Below, piece by piece: positions 45,501-54,032 of a stretch of 64,000 nucleotides of DNA. A program made the translations under genes and the position numbers. Numbering within the stretch: position 1 is the stretch's first letter; each line of letters starts with the position of its first letter. The DNA is from Chrysophaeum taylorii (Eukaryota; Sar; Pelagophyceae; Pelagomonadales; Pelagomonadaceae): NCBI GenBank assembly GCA_029834535.1, contig JAQMWT010000012.1, forward strand, positions 1 to 64,000, in the 5' to 3' direction. The notes under the pieces were generated by a model, which saw only the letters and a list, made by a program, of their open reading frames with translations, was not told the DNA's origin and made no database searches.

Positions 45501-47622
45501 GGTAACGGAAGCGACGACGGTGGCCACCCACACGTGCCAGTCGCACCCGCAAGGCTGCGAGAGGTATATCGACAGCGCCGCCGCGGACGTGTGCAACGGG
45601 TGCGCCTGCGCGAATTTCGACGCGTACTCGCTCTCGACCTCGTCTCGAACGGCGGACGGCGAGATGGTGGTGACCCCGTTCGCCACGGGCGTGCCGTCGG
45701 CCGACGGCGTCGCCGTCGACAGCTTCTGCCTCGAGCCCGGCACCTACACGCTCTTTGCCACTTGCCGAGACCAAAGATACGCCGGGCGGTTTTACGTTTT
45801 TGTCGACGGGGCGATCGTCGTCGACGGAATCTCTTGGAACACGACCACCGCGGCGTTTCCGGAAACGTTTGTCGTCGAGCCGTCGCCCGGCGCGTACCGC
45901 TACACCAACTTCGTCGACAACCACGCTCGTAGCGCGGGTGGCGTCGTTTTCTACGAGGCCCTCGATCGGGGCAAGGTCGGCGTCGCGACGCACTCTGGCT
46001 CGAGCGCCGGCGCGTACGGCGACGTCGAGGCGAGCTACGCGACAATCCTCGACGTGGGGAACTTTCCGTCGCACTTCATGAGTGGCGTCGTGGTCTCGCC
46101 TTCCATCGTTGTCTCTTTGTGTGACGCCTTCGACCAGGTCGTCGCGACCGACTCGTACTCGCGCGTCACGGTGTCGACGGCGAACGACGACGTCGCCATC
46201 ACGGGCGCGACCGCGCTCTGCGAGGCCGGGCTCTGCCAGTTCCACGAGCTCGTCGTCCTCAGCCACGAGAACGTCGTCAATGCGACGTTCGAGTTCGGCG
46301 TTCTTCCCACGAGCACGTCGTTCATCACTCCGACGAGATCCTTCGCGCTCGTCGGTCGCTACGGGACGCGTGAAAACAAGAGCTTCCTCTCTCCGCTCAT
46401 CAAGATGATTCTCGTGGGTTTTCTCGGGCTCAACGTGATGCTCGCCGGGCTTTGCGCCGCCTTCGTCCACAGGTATCGTCGGCGCTTCATCATGCGCATG
46501 TCGCAGCCGCTCTACCTTCACCTCATCATCCTCGGCTCAGTCTCGTACTCGTTTTCGTACCTCCCGTACGTCGCGGGGTTGACCGACTTTTCCTGCAACG
46601 CCATGATCTGGCTGTACAACCTGGGGTTTTGCCTCCAGATGGCGGCGTTCTTCACGCGCATCTCGACCATCGAGCGCGTCATCGACTCGGCGCTCGTCTT
46701 CGAGGAACCTCGCCTCGACCTCAACCACTACGCGCGAGCGTTCGTCTTCGTCCTCTTCGTGAGCTCCGGGATCCTCGTCGCGTGGCTCCTCGTCTCGCCG
46801 CTCCACAGCAAGCGCAGCTGCTTCAAACGGCGCAAGCGGAGCGACTATCGCCGCATCGAGTTCTGCAAGGCGTCGGTCCGCACGTGCCACTCGAAGCACG
46901 CGATCGACTTCATCGGCGCGCTCGCGACGTTCCACATCCTCTGCTATTTCGCAGGCTTTCACCACTGCCACCTCGCGCGCAACCTCCCATCGATCGTGTG
47001 CGACGCGCGCAACGTCTTCAACGCGCTCTGCGGCCAGCTCCAGTTTCTCCTCGTCGCGATACCGCTCTTCTACTTGATCCGCGACCAGGTAGAACCGTTC
47101 TCGATGCTCCACGCGCTCTCCCTCACCCTCACAAACATCTTCACGCTTGGGCTCATCTTCATCCCCAAGATGAGGCTCATACACAAATACGTCGACTTCG
47201 ATGCCAACTCTGTTCTCGCCTACATTCAAAAGTCAATGCCCGTCTCCACGCAAGACGACCACGTCTTCAAAATGCTCGCCGTTGCCGCGAGCGACGAAGC
47301 CTCCTCCGATGGCGCCGACACGCATTGCAGTCTAGAATCACCCCAGGGTGGCGACCCTGCCTCCTCCATCTTCCACGATTTCCATCACCACGGTCGTCGA
47401 CTCGGGGGGGCGCTCCGCTTCGAGACGTCCGCCCGCGACGTCAACTCTTCCGCACTTTTCAGGAAGAAACAACTACAGCGATACGGCTCCGAACCTCCAG
47501 CCAAATCATTTTCCGCCGGCAACTATCCTCTGCGCGACCCCTCCTCCAGCGAAACTGAAATCGAAATGAAAGTCTTCGAGGACGACGACGACGACGATGA
47601 TGGCCTCGGCTATAACTGCTGA
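42511..47622 (+). CDS. Giant cell-surface receptor: beta-helix (Pmp-like) ectodomain with class C GPCR core
   Basis: A single 1703-codon exon. Residues 1-15 form a signal peptide; a Cys-rich module follows (about 16-57). From about 110 to 1250 come many short units with GGA/GGG and N-x-A patterns (for example GGALYATGS, NNGGAVATF, DDGGAMYL), the signature of right-handed beta-helix or polymorphic-membrane-protein repeats. Two Cys-containing inserts ending FCLEPG.(Y/A)Y interrupt them near 585-720 and 990-1115. Residues about 1290-1560 are seven hydrophobic helices matching the GABA-B branch of class C GPCRs: a Cys ahead of WLYNLGF in helix 3, and near the end YLIRDQVEPF followed by LTLTNIFTLGLIFIPKM. 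A 140-residue cytosolic tail ends in an Asp run (GAC microsatellite). Animal class C receptors bind ligands with a periplasmic-binding fold; here a beta-helix takes its place. The ligand is unknown. Confidence 0.86.
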   Translation: MLWRGLALVVAARAACNHTCVYGGGVKNWTCDGIGWMSCEDWEIAFHCDCAGCECAVSDNITAQQPPEAQEAQQQVSTELELREALGATTSDTTSLVSLGEREIAVATSAVEVPQGAAVRITDGKLRGVGRNRLLTINSETAVEIVRVDFEGGADVMGGCVFAYRSAWLLITDGTFRNCSAELSGGALQTYTATELTVRSVRFEDVFAGGSGAAIQAWRPALVDVADATFSRCHAVSTMEANRGCDGGGGAVQVVYAIGNIFVSRSSFVNCTSSEGWGGALMVHGYESNGVVEVSDSRFEGCQVFFGGGGALIVHQVASVTLRSVTFRRNFATSEGGCVAVSDAGALVIEDVDMRGCVSDLRGGGILAVMLSRFEVRRAHFADCIAGVSLEDDESPERVSGPSETNSGGGISLRGFGETNAVLEDVVFERCETRGDAGGGGVGGAMVARGARSFDSTRVSVSRAFAYYGGGLYFDEVPNASLVSTRIDSAAAFDGGALYATGSCNLVLSDLEVTNCTAENNGGAVATFGSRARFDNSMFVGNSAADDGGAMYLCDRSRVHVYRSDIADNVAGGNGGGIFMQGANSLLYLSSGMCAYTRVNLDWSESSDGLGDTWLVIGRQERDQDILQQNGGGNDPEKATEEEEEDDDQESRRLWPFDAHGLAMTDVRPWESRLVVSTFCLEPGRAYDVQAQDRDGVGWGTNGKVVVECAPSRENPTGEVEISNLERYVHGERVATLAVPEIDDASRKPVRFVRNVATSGGAIGLTSNRNDAVREPGGPELYATQVVFQDNFARVDGGGILQDQVTTAELVNVTATNNSVHQNGGGFLAAYELTWTTLNHTIADNNVARFGGFAYVYDARQVVVFKSFIAANRAQSGGGVHITGTLRQTAGIILQCTIVDNVAQYQGGAIQSNDGNVDLARSLFARNEAEYGGAIHQSSGGASGGYAFGYNLGDTDGDKEGEDDGEYDNRVVRVADERDACRSAHVVMDWRDTGCASVTEATTVATHTCQSHPQGCERYIDSAAADVCNGCACANFDAYSLSTSSRTADGEMVVTPFATGVPSADGVAVDSFCLEPGTYTLFATCRDQRYAGRFYVFVDGAIVVDGISWNTTTAAFPETFVVEPSPGAYRYTNFVDNHARSAGGVVFYEALDRGKVGVATHSGSSAGAYGDVEASYATILDVGNFPSHFMSGVVVSPSIVVSLCDAFDQVVATDSYSRVTVSTANDDVAITGATALCEAGLCQFHELVVLSHENVVNATFEFGVLPTSTSFITPTRSFALVGRYGTRENKSFLSPLIKMILVGFLGLNVMLAGLCAAFVHRYRRRFIMRMSQPLYLHLIILGSVSYSFSYLPYVAGLTDFSCNAMIWLYNLGFCLQMAAFFTRISTIERVIDSALVFEEPRLDLNHYARAFVFVLFVSSGILVAWLLVSPLHSKRSCFKRRKRSDYRRIEFCKASVRTCHSKHAIDFIGALATFHILCYFAGFHHCHLARNLPSIVCDARNVFNALCGQLQFLLVAIPLFYLIRDQVEPFSMLHALSLTLTNIFTLGLIFIPKMRLIHKYVDFDANSVLAYIQKSMPVSTQDDHVFKMLAVAASDEASSDGADTHCSLESPQGGDPASSIFHDFHHHGRRLGGALRFETSARDVNSSALFRKKQLQRYGSEPPAKSFSAGNYPLRDPSSSETEIEMKVFEDDDDDDDGLGYNC

Positions 47623-50418
47623 TCATCATCTGCAGCATTTTTTGCCTCATCACATGGTATCATCCTCGAGCGCTGCTCCCGTGCGCGCGCAGGACCTGCA
47701 CATATGACTGCGCAGTGGAACCGCACTGTGCCTTGTTTTTGGATTTTTTGGTGCCCGTGCCCTGCTCTCCTCCTGCTGCGCCCCACGCTTTTGAGATAGA
47801 GAGATAACCACGTCCGCTTTGTTGTTGCACACTGCTGGCGCGGGGAGCCACACGTGCTTGGGGTGGGTATTTTTGTGGTTTGTTGCGCGGTCCTTTTTTG
47901 ACGGCGCCCTGGTTACGTTCATGGCCGGGCTGCGCCGCCGTCGCCGCGATGATCACACTTAATTAGGGATCTCGTCGGTTTTCGATAGGGGCGGAGGAAG
48001 GAGGAGCCTTGCTAGACAACCAGCGACGGATTCGCGTGTCGAGGGTGAGGCTTGCGCTGCTGCCGCCTCTCTACGACCCTGTCACTCCATGCTTCTTTCG
48101 CTGTGCGGGCACTCCCAGAGGCCTGGTACTCTCTTCTTCGGGTAGTAATCGCGTTCAATATCGTGGTTGGCATCATCAATAATGCAGCAGCACAAGCCGC
48201 CGCGCTCAGGTCCCTTCGTGGTCTTCTCCCACGGTCACCTACCTGAAGCCATGCTAAACAACAACGGCGCTTGTCTGTGTTCGCACATTCTGGCGCGCGA
48301 GCCCATAAACACTCTCGCGATGTTTCGGTCGAGGTTGCGCACATTACTTTACTTTACTTTACTTTACTTTACTTTATTTTACTACGCACCCTGCGGCGCA
48401 TCATGGCTCATACGACCTCGCACGGGTGCGTGGTAAACCCCACCAATGCCGGAAACCCTCTGAGCAATCTAAAAGTTTGTGTCGAGCCCCTCCAGCATCT
48501 TGTCGATGGCCTCGTGGCGTGAGGTCGGTGTGGGGCGGGCACGGATGATCCATCTTGCACGCATTTCGCTCGCGTCCGGCGCTGGATGTCACTTTCCAGA
48601 GGCGTCTTTTCTTTGATGGGTTTTGCTCGACTTTGCTCACGCCACTTCGAGTCTTCGACCGTGTGAGCCTGCGGATGTCGACCCTCCACCTTCGCTCGGC
48701 CGGGCATTAGCAAGTATAAGTCCCTTCATGGCACGTGCGCCGCCATGTAGGTAGGTCAATTCCTCATGGCGCAAGTGGCAACCAGGCCGTTTTCTGCTGC
48801 CTGAGCGTTTGCCGTCGTCCCTGATCACGCATGTCGCTGTTGTCGCCGCCCTCACCATCTCTTGACTACGCGTCCACATCCCACCTCAAAGGCGGCGCGA
48901 CACAGAGTCGTGTAGCTAGTTTGCCGCTTCATCATCTTGTACTTGAGCGTGCAACTTTGCGGGGCTGGTAGACTTTTCGTCTCTCTGCTCGCCAGACTTC
49001 TTTTGTGCTTTTGACTTAGGGACACCTTTTTTTTGCTGTTTGCTCTCGCCTTTGTCGATAGCACTGACGCTGCTCCTTGCTTCGTGCGCGGTCGCTATAG
49101 CAGATATTCTTACAATCGTAGTCGCTTGTGCCGTGGACGACATCTGGTATATTCTCGTTCTCACGACATTTGCCCGCAGATTTTGGATATGCACGACATC
49201 GATCGCTTCGGAGCGTCGTAGTCTTTCCGCGTCTCTATTCATAGGGCCACACTTCCGCGCTCTCTCTGTGCTTCTTTTCTTCATCGGCTTCCTTCTCTCC
49301 TGCTCTTTCGTCCTTCTGCTCCTTCGCCGACCCCCGAGCTCTTCTTCCTCGTCCTTTCAATATGCCATTTTTTCTTTCCTGCTGCGTTCTTTGCCGTCCG
49401 TTGTCATCCCTTCGTAGCCCACATAGCTTGGGGGAAGTTAGTTAGATTCGTAGACGCGCTCATTCGTTTTTGCCGTTCGGTTGGCTCTTAGTTCCTCGTT
49501 GTTGGGTGGGCGTAGTTCCGTTTGGTTCGCTTACGGAGGCGTGTGGGACCAAACGCGTGCTGCATTATTGGCACCTGAGGAGAGGACGAGAGCGCCGCTT
49601 GCAACTATCCCCGAGCAGCCCTCGCTGGGCTCATTGGTATACAATGCAACGACCTGCGTTATTGACCCCGATGGGCTTGCCCTCCTGCATCATACTGCGC
49701 AACCCCTGCCTTGTCATCATCCTCAACTCCAGTCTCGCTCACCATTGGCACTGCTGCTGCCCGGCGGCCTATTTCACAATCAGCGACATGCTCTAAGCGG
49801 AAGCTCGCAACCTAAGCATTATTATCATCCTTGCTTGTGATGGATGACCTCTGCCCTCCTTACGGCAAATCGGCGTCGTCGTCGTCGCTTGGCCACCACA
49901 ATCACATCCGCAGCAGATGGTTGGAAGAAGCGAATGGGCACAGACTTGCTGCTCTAGACGCACGCACGCGGACACTCGAAACGGATGAGTGGATCTCAAC
50001 TTGATTATTATTCTCAAGACCTGCGCTTGGTCGCCTCGCAACGAACCTGCGGATTCCTTCCTGCCAACCCATTGGGCGCTGCAGTCGATCACCGCGGCGC
50101 ATCCTTCCTCGAAGAAACAGGGAAGAAGTGTTGTTTTTTCGAGGCGGCGACGGGAAAAATAAAACTTTCTGTGCACTCGCAAAAGAAGCGTGCGTGCGAT
50201 GTTTCGCGCAGAGCGAGAGAGAAGTTCCTCGTTCGCCATCTGTGCAGGGCTGCCGGCGTCGCGATGTCCGCGTCCGGGCAGTATATAAAGCATCCCGCTC
50301 GGCCTGGACCCCCCCCTCCTCCACCCAGGAAGGGTTAAGGAATGAGTCGCCAAACGAGGATGGTGGCCCGCTAAACAAACAACACAAAGAAAGTTTCGCT
50401 ACTTCGAAAAAAGGAGCG
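47623..50418. other. Long intergenic region without recognised genes
   Basis: About 2.8 kb. Short open frames occur on both strands but show no known domain, and none is compact or well placed. One hydrophobic frame (49040-49417) could be imagined as a small membrane protein but has no support. A TTTAC microsatellite lies at about 48348-48378. A short GAAGTTAGTTAG tract at 49435-49446, with TTCGTAG on both sides (49411-49417 and 49448-49454), could be a very short remnant of the retroposon tail. Confidence 0.5.
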
Positions 50419-50812
50419 ATGGCGGCGGGGCCCTTTATCCGGCTTGTTGTGCAGATGACTATCCCCGTCGTGCGGGCGATCGCTGTTGCCTGGCAACAAG
50501 CCCTGACAAGTGAGTGAGTCGTCGAGCGTGGGGCACGCGTGCGATAGTGTTGTTGTTTGTTGTGTGACAGACGCGCGTCGGGAAAGTGCCAACGCGACTC
50601 GCGAGGCGCTGAAGAAGCACATGTCCAAGAGCGAGGCGACGGCTATCCTGAATCTGACGGAGGCCGAGGCGAAGGAGGCGGCGGCCGTCGAGAAGAACTT
50701 CAAGAGGTATTTCGAAGCCAACGACCCAACGGCTGGCGGGTCGTTCTACCTCCAGTCGAAGGTGTACCGAGCGCGCCAGTGCCTGACCGAGGAAACGACA
50801 ACGAAAAAGTAG
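50419..50812 (+). CDS. PAM16: Mitochondrial import motor subunit PAM16/TIM16, two exons
   Basis: PAM16 is the J-like partner of PAM14/TIM14 in the inner-membrane import motor, where it controls mtHsp70. Exon 1 is 50419-50509, encoding MAAGPFIRLVVQMTIPVVRA and ten more residues, the N-terminal segment that inserts into or anchors at the membrane. The donor is GTGAGT at 50510, the acceptor TGACAG ends at 50570, and exon 2 is 50571-50812. The product is 110 residues, close to the usual 110-150. Exon 2 carries SKSEATAILNLTEAEAKEAA and the family signature NDPTAGGSFYLQSKVYRAR. As in all PAM16 proteins there is no HPD triad. The intron is 61 bases; if retained, translation stops three codons into it. 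The gene ends 19 bases from the convergent FnIII/Kelch gene. Confidence 0.92.
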
Positions 50813-50831
50813 TAGTAGTAGTAGCAAGTAT

Positions 50832-53810
50832 TCACCGCGGGAAGTGGGTGATGCTCTGGTATTGGCGGCGGCACGAGGCGCGGATGAGGAGGTCGAAGAT
50901 CGAACAAGACCGGGCCGAAGGGGCTCCGCAGGTCGCGTTCCAGAGGTCGCTGGCTCCGCCGCGGCGGAACCTAAAGTCGCACGCGGCGGCATCGTCCATC
51001 GGCGGCGGAAGCGGGGTGTTTAGCGCGTAGAGCCACACGTCGTCGAGGTCGGAAGCGTCGTCGCGGCCGCCGACCAAGAGGAGGCGATTGGGGGGTAGAA
51101 AGGCGAGGGCGGCATAGTACCTCGCGCGCGGGTGACCGGCCGCTTCCCGGGCATCTTTGGACCGGCGCGCGGCGAGGACGCGACCGTCGAGGCGGTACTC
51201 GGCGGGGTCGACCGCGGCCGGGCGGTCCCGAACGACGCGCCATTTTCGTTCTCGGAGGTCCGGCATCCACCAGAGCGAGCGATCGAGGCCGTTCGCGTCG
51301 AGGCCGCCCGTGGCGAAGAGACCGAGGGGCGTTAGCGTGGCGGCGATTCCGACGACGCGCCCGTCGGCGGCATCGCCTTTGACGACGACGCGCGTCCACG
51401 CGCCGGATTCGTAGCGCCAGAGGCCGTCTGCGGCCGCGAGAAAGAGCGAGGCGTCGACGGCGACGGCGACCGGGTCGCGCGTCGGCGGCGGTCCCGGTGC
51501 GAGCTCGGTCCACTCGACCGCGAGGTCGAGGCGCAGCGATACGTTGCGTTGGTCGATCGTCCAGCGGCCCTTTCGGGCGCCGCGGAAGGCGTCGTCGTCG
51601 TCGGAGATGTCCGCGGTGCCTTTTTTTGGCAATCGCGCCGCGACGGGTCCGTAGAGAGTCGCCGCCGCCGGAGCATCATCGACGGACGCGTCGCGCCAGT
51701 CGTCCGACGTAGAGTAGTTGGCGTCGACCGACAGGCTTATCGGCCCGACGACCTCGAGCTGCCAGAAATCGGCGAGCGGGGTCTCCCCGTCGCCTCCCCA
51801 GACGACGAGGCGGTCCCCGAGGTTAGCGGCGACGTGGTGCGCGCGCGCCGGCGGCCAAAAGTCGTCGTCGCGTTTCGGGGTCACCAAAGTCCAGCCGCCG
51901 TCGTCGTCGAGGCGCCAGAGTTCGGACGACGCGCCCGAAGACGACGACGACGAGCGGCACCGTTCGACCGGGCGGCCGGCGGTCGGCGAGCCGAGACGGA
52001 ACGTCGACCCGAGCGGAGAGTCGCACTCGTAGCCCGGACCTCGGCCGCCGAACAACCACGCCTGGTTTCCAAGTACCGTGAGGGTGTGGCCCCTTCTCGG
52101 CGAGGGCCGCGCGCGTTTCCCGAGCGTCGTCGTCCACTCGTCCGTCGGCGCGGCGAGCGTCGTCGCGGCTACGGCGGCCGACGGGGCCGAAAGGACTCCG
52201 CGCGGCAGCGCGCGTCGCGCGCGAAACCGGTACAACGTCTCTGCGGCGAGACCCGAGATCGTTACCGAGGAGGATGCGTCTTCGGCTTTAACAATAGCGA
52301 CGCGCCGAAAGTCCTCCGAATCACCTCTCGTCATCTCGATATCGCTGCTTTCGACGGAGACCTCGATCGTTGCCGACTCGTGGTCCGCCGAAATCACGCG
52401 CGGCGCTGCTTCAGCTTGGCGGCGGTCTGCCGCAGCGGTGGTGGCGGCTTGGGGGAGCCGCACCCAGTCGCTCGGCGCGGACCAGTTTCCGCCGGGAGCG
52501 CGCGCGCGAACGCGGTAGGTCTCCGAGGGCTCGAGGCCCTCGAAGACGAAAAAAAGCTCGTCCGACCCGCGCGTCTCGCGCGCTGCCCCCCATTCGCCGC
52601 CGCCGCCGCCGCGCTGCAGCGACACCTCGAACGCCACCACCGAGCCACGCGGCGGCTTGGTCGTCGTCGTCGTCGTCGTCGTCGTCCAGGTCGCTCGAAG
52701 CGAGGTTGGCGAGACCTCGCGCGCGACCGGCTTGGAGAACTCGGGCGGCGTCTTCGCGACGTCCTCCACCCTCGGGACGGCGAGGCCGGGCAAAGAGGCG
52801 GACGACCAGTCGCCCTTGCCGGCGGCGTTGACGCCGCGACACCGGGTCTCTACGACGCCGCCGCCGAAGTTTTTGCCGGCGAGCACGATAGTGGCTCGCC
52901 CGTCGACGACGGGCGCGGGAATCGCGTCGAACCACGCGTCGGCCGTCCGATGCTGGACCTCCAAAAACTCGGCGGTGGCGTCGATTTCCGCCACCCGGAA
53001 AATGCCGGGCGCAACCTCGACAGGTGCCGGCGGGCGTGGCGGCGGTCTCTCGGGCGGGAGCAGGCGAGAGTGGGGGCTCGCGGGGCTCGGCTCGGAGCGG
53101 CCGGACCCTACGGTAGTCGCCGCGAGACGGAACGCGACGAGGTCGCCGGGCGCGAGGCCCGTCGCCCGGAACTCGCACGATAAAACCGGGGCACCCGAGC
53201 GCGTCCACTCGGTGACGCCGCACTGCGAGGCGTGGATTTTGCCGGGGCCGCCGCGCCAGACGGACGCCACCCCCGGTCCGATCGTCTCCTTCCAGACGCC
53301 GAGCGCCGGGTTCTCCCCGTTCACGGCGGCGGCGGCGGCGGCGGAAAACTCGATGCGCCACGAGTAGGCGCCCCTCGACGCGTCGGGACACGCCCAGCGT
53401 GCGCTGTCGCAGCGCTCGACTCTCGCGCTCTCGACGGTCTCGACGGCCTCGAGCGCGGCTCGCACCGTGCTGGCGCTCGCGTCGTACGGAATCGGCTCCG
53501 TGACCCCTGTCGACACGGAGAGCTGGAACCACCCGGACTGGACATAAAAATCCGTGCGCACCTCGATCACGTGTACGATCGGAACAACATTCGACAAGGC
53601 GAGCCTCCAGCGCGGGTCAAACACCGAGCTCACCTCCACCTCGTACGCCGTCACGCCATCGTCGACCGCCCACTTGAGCAGCGCCGACGTCGAAGACACT
53701 TCGATGACCGACGGCGGCGCGTAGCCGACCACCGGCAACAACCAAAACAACGAAAAAATGATGACGCCCATCGGGCGGGCGGGCGGGCGGGCGTTAAGGA
53801 GGAGTGACAC
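50832..53810 (-). CDS. Secreted or surface FnIII and Kelch-repeat protein
   Basis: Up to 992 residues. A hydrophobic signal, MGVIIFSLFWLLPVVG, begins at residue 14 of the longest frame (start codon at 53771), which is the more natural start. After it come fibronectin type III-like units: residues about 30-60 and 195-240 with LAPGDLVAFRLAATT, 360-450 with SLRATW and EPSETYRVRARAPG, and 480-550 with AAETLYRFRARR. The second half (about 558-930) is a beta-propeller of Kelch type with RRGHTLTVLGNQAWLFGGRG, RAHHVAANLGDRLVVWGGDG and RYYAALAFLPPNRLLLVGGR. A GAC/GTC microsatellite encodes a Thr run near 378. Such proteins usually act in adhesion or binding at the cell surface; no partner can be named. 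The tail is short, without an obvious membrane anchor. It is convergent with PAM16 and divergent from the SPT small subunit. Confidence 0.85.
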   Translation of the reverse strand: MSLLLNARPPARPMGVIIFSLFWLLPVVGYAPPSVIEVSSTSALLKWAVDDGVTAYEVEVSSVFDPRWRLALSNVVPIVHVIEVRTDFYVQSGWFQLSVSTGVTEPIPYDASASTVRAALEAVETVESARVERCDSARWACPDASRGAYSWRIEFSAAAAAAVNGENPALGVWKETIGPGVASVWRGGPGKIHASQCGVTEWTRSGAPVLSCEFRATGLAPGDLVAFRLAATTVGSGRSEPSPASPHSRLLPPERPPPRPPAPVEVAPGIFRVAEIDATAEFLEVQHRTADAWFDAIPAPVVDGRATIVLAGKNFGGGVVETRCRGVNAAGKGDWSSASLPGLAVPRVEDVAKTPPEFSKPVAREVSPTSLRATWTTTTTTTTTKPPRGSVVAFEVSLQRGGGGGEWGAARETRGSDELFFVFEGLEPSETYRVRARAPGGNWSAPSDWVRLPQAATTAAADRRQAEAAPRVISADHESATIEVSVESSDIEMTRGDSEDFRRVAIVKAEDASSSVTISGLAAETLYRFRARRALPRGVLSAPSAAVAATTLAAPTDEWTTTLGKRARPSPRRGHTLTVLGNQAWLFGGRGPGYECDSPLGSTFRLGSPTAGRPVERCRSSSSSSGASSELWRLDDDGGWTLVTPKRDDDFWPPARAHHVAANLGDRLVVWGGDGETPLADFWQLEVVGPISLSVDANYSTSDDWRDASVDDAPAAATLYGPVAARLPKKGTADISDDDDAFRGARKGRWTIDQRNVSLRLDLAVEWTELAPGPPPTRDPVAVAVDASLFLAAADGLWRYESGAWTRVVVKGDAADGRVVGIAATLTPLGLFATGGLDANGLDRSLWWMPDLRERKWRVVRDRPAAVDPAEYRLDGRVLAARRSKDAREAAGHPRARYYAALAFLPPNRLLLVGGRDDASDLDDVWLYALNTPLPPPMDDAAACDFRFRRGGASDLWNATCGAPSARSCSIFDLLIRASCRRQYQSITHFPR

Positions 53811-53852
53811 TTACCCTCGTTGTCCGAGATAATAAATAAATACTAAGTCGCG

Positions 53853-54032
53853 ATGGGATCCGTCGCGCAATACGTGCGGCGGAAGTACTACCACTATACG
53901 CTGTGGACGGGGATCTACATGATGGACCCCTTGGAGGTGTCTGTGTTCAACGTGATCGTTTCCCTCATCTTCCTCGTCTTCGTTCGCTGGTGTGCGCGCC
54001 TCGTCTCGTGGATTTTCGGTGTCTTAGGATGA
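53853..54032 (+). CDS. Small subunit of serine palmitoyltransferase-like protein
   Basis: A 59-residue membrane protein, easily missed because of its size. The sequence around KYYHYTLWTGIYMMDPLE, then VFNVIV, closely follows the pattern of the small activating subunits of serine palmitoyltransferase (in animals YYQY...ALYMLEPWE...VFN), including the Tyr pair, the Met-(Asp/Glu)-Pro motif and the Phe-Asn before the transmembrane helix. The helix is residues about 34-52. The family binds the large LCB1/LCB2 subunits in the ER and sets the activity and acyl-CoA preference of the first step of sphingolipid synthesis. The start codon at 53853 lies 42 bases from the longest start of the divergent FnIII/Kelch gene. 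Its stop codon overlaps the 3-prime end of the sulfotransferase gene on the opposite strand by 9 bases. Confidence 0.82.
   Translation: MGSVAQYVRRKYYHYTLWTGIYMMDPLEVSVFNVIVSLIFLVFVRWCARLVSWIFGVLG

Noticed and set aside
45109-46521. 470-codon frame antisense to the beta-helix receptor
   Set aside because: Shadow of the receptor frame, with charged low-complexity sequence and no domain.
49040-49417. Hydrophobic 125-codon frame in the 47.6-50.4 kb gap
   Set aside because: Pyrimidine-rich DNA naturally encodes Leu/Ser/Phe; no other evidence of a gene.
51549-53183. 544-codon open frame antisense to the FnIII/Kelch gene
   Set aside because: Arg-rich shadow; the minus-strand frame has clear FnIII and Kelch motifs.
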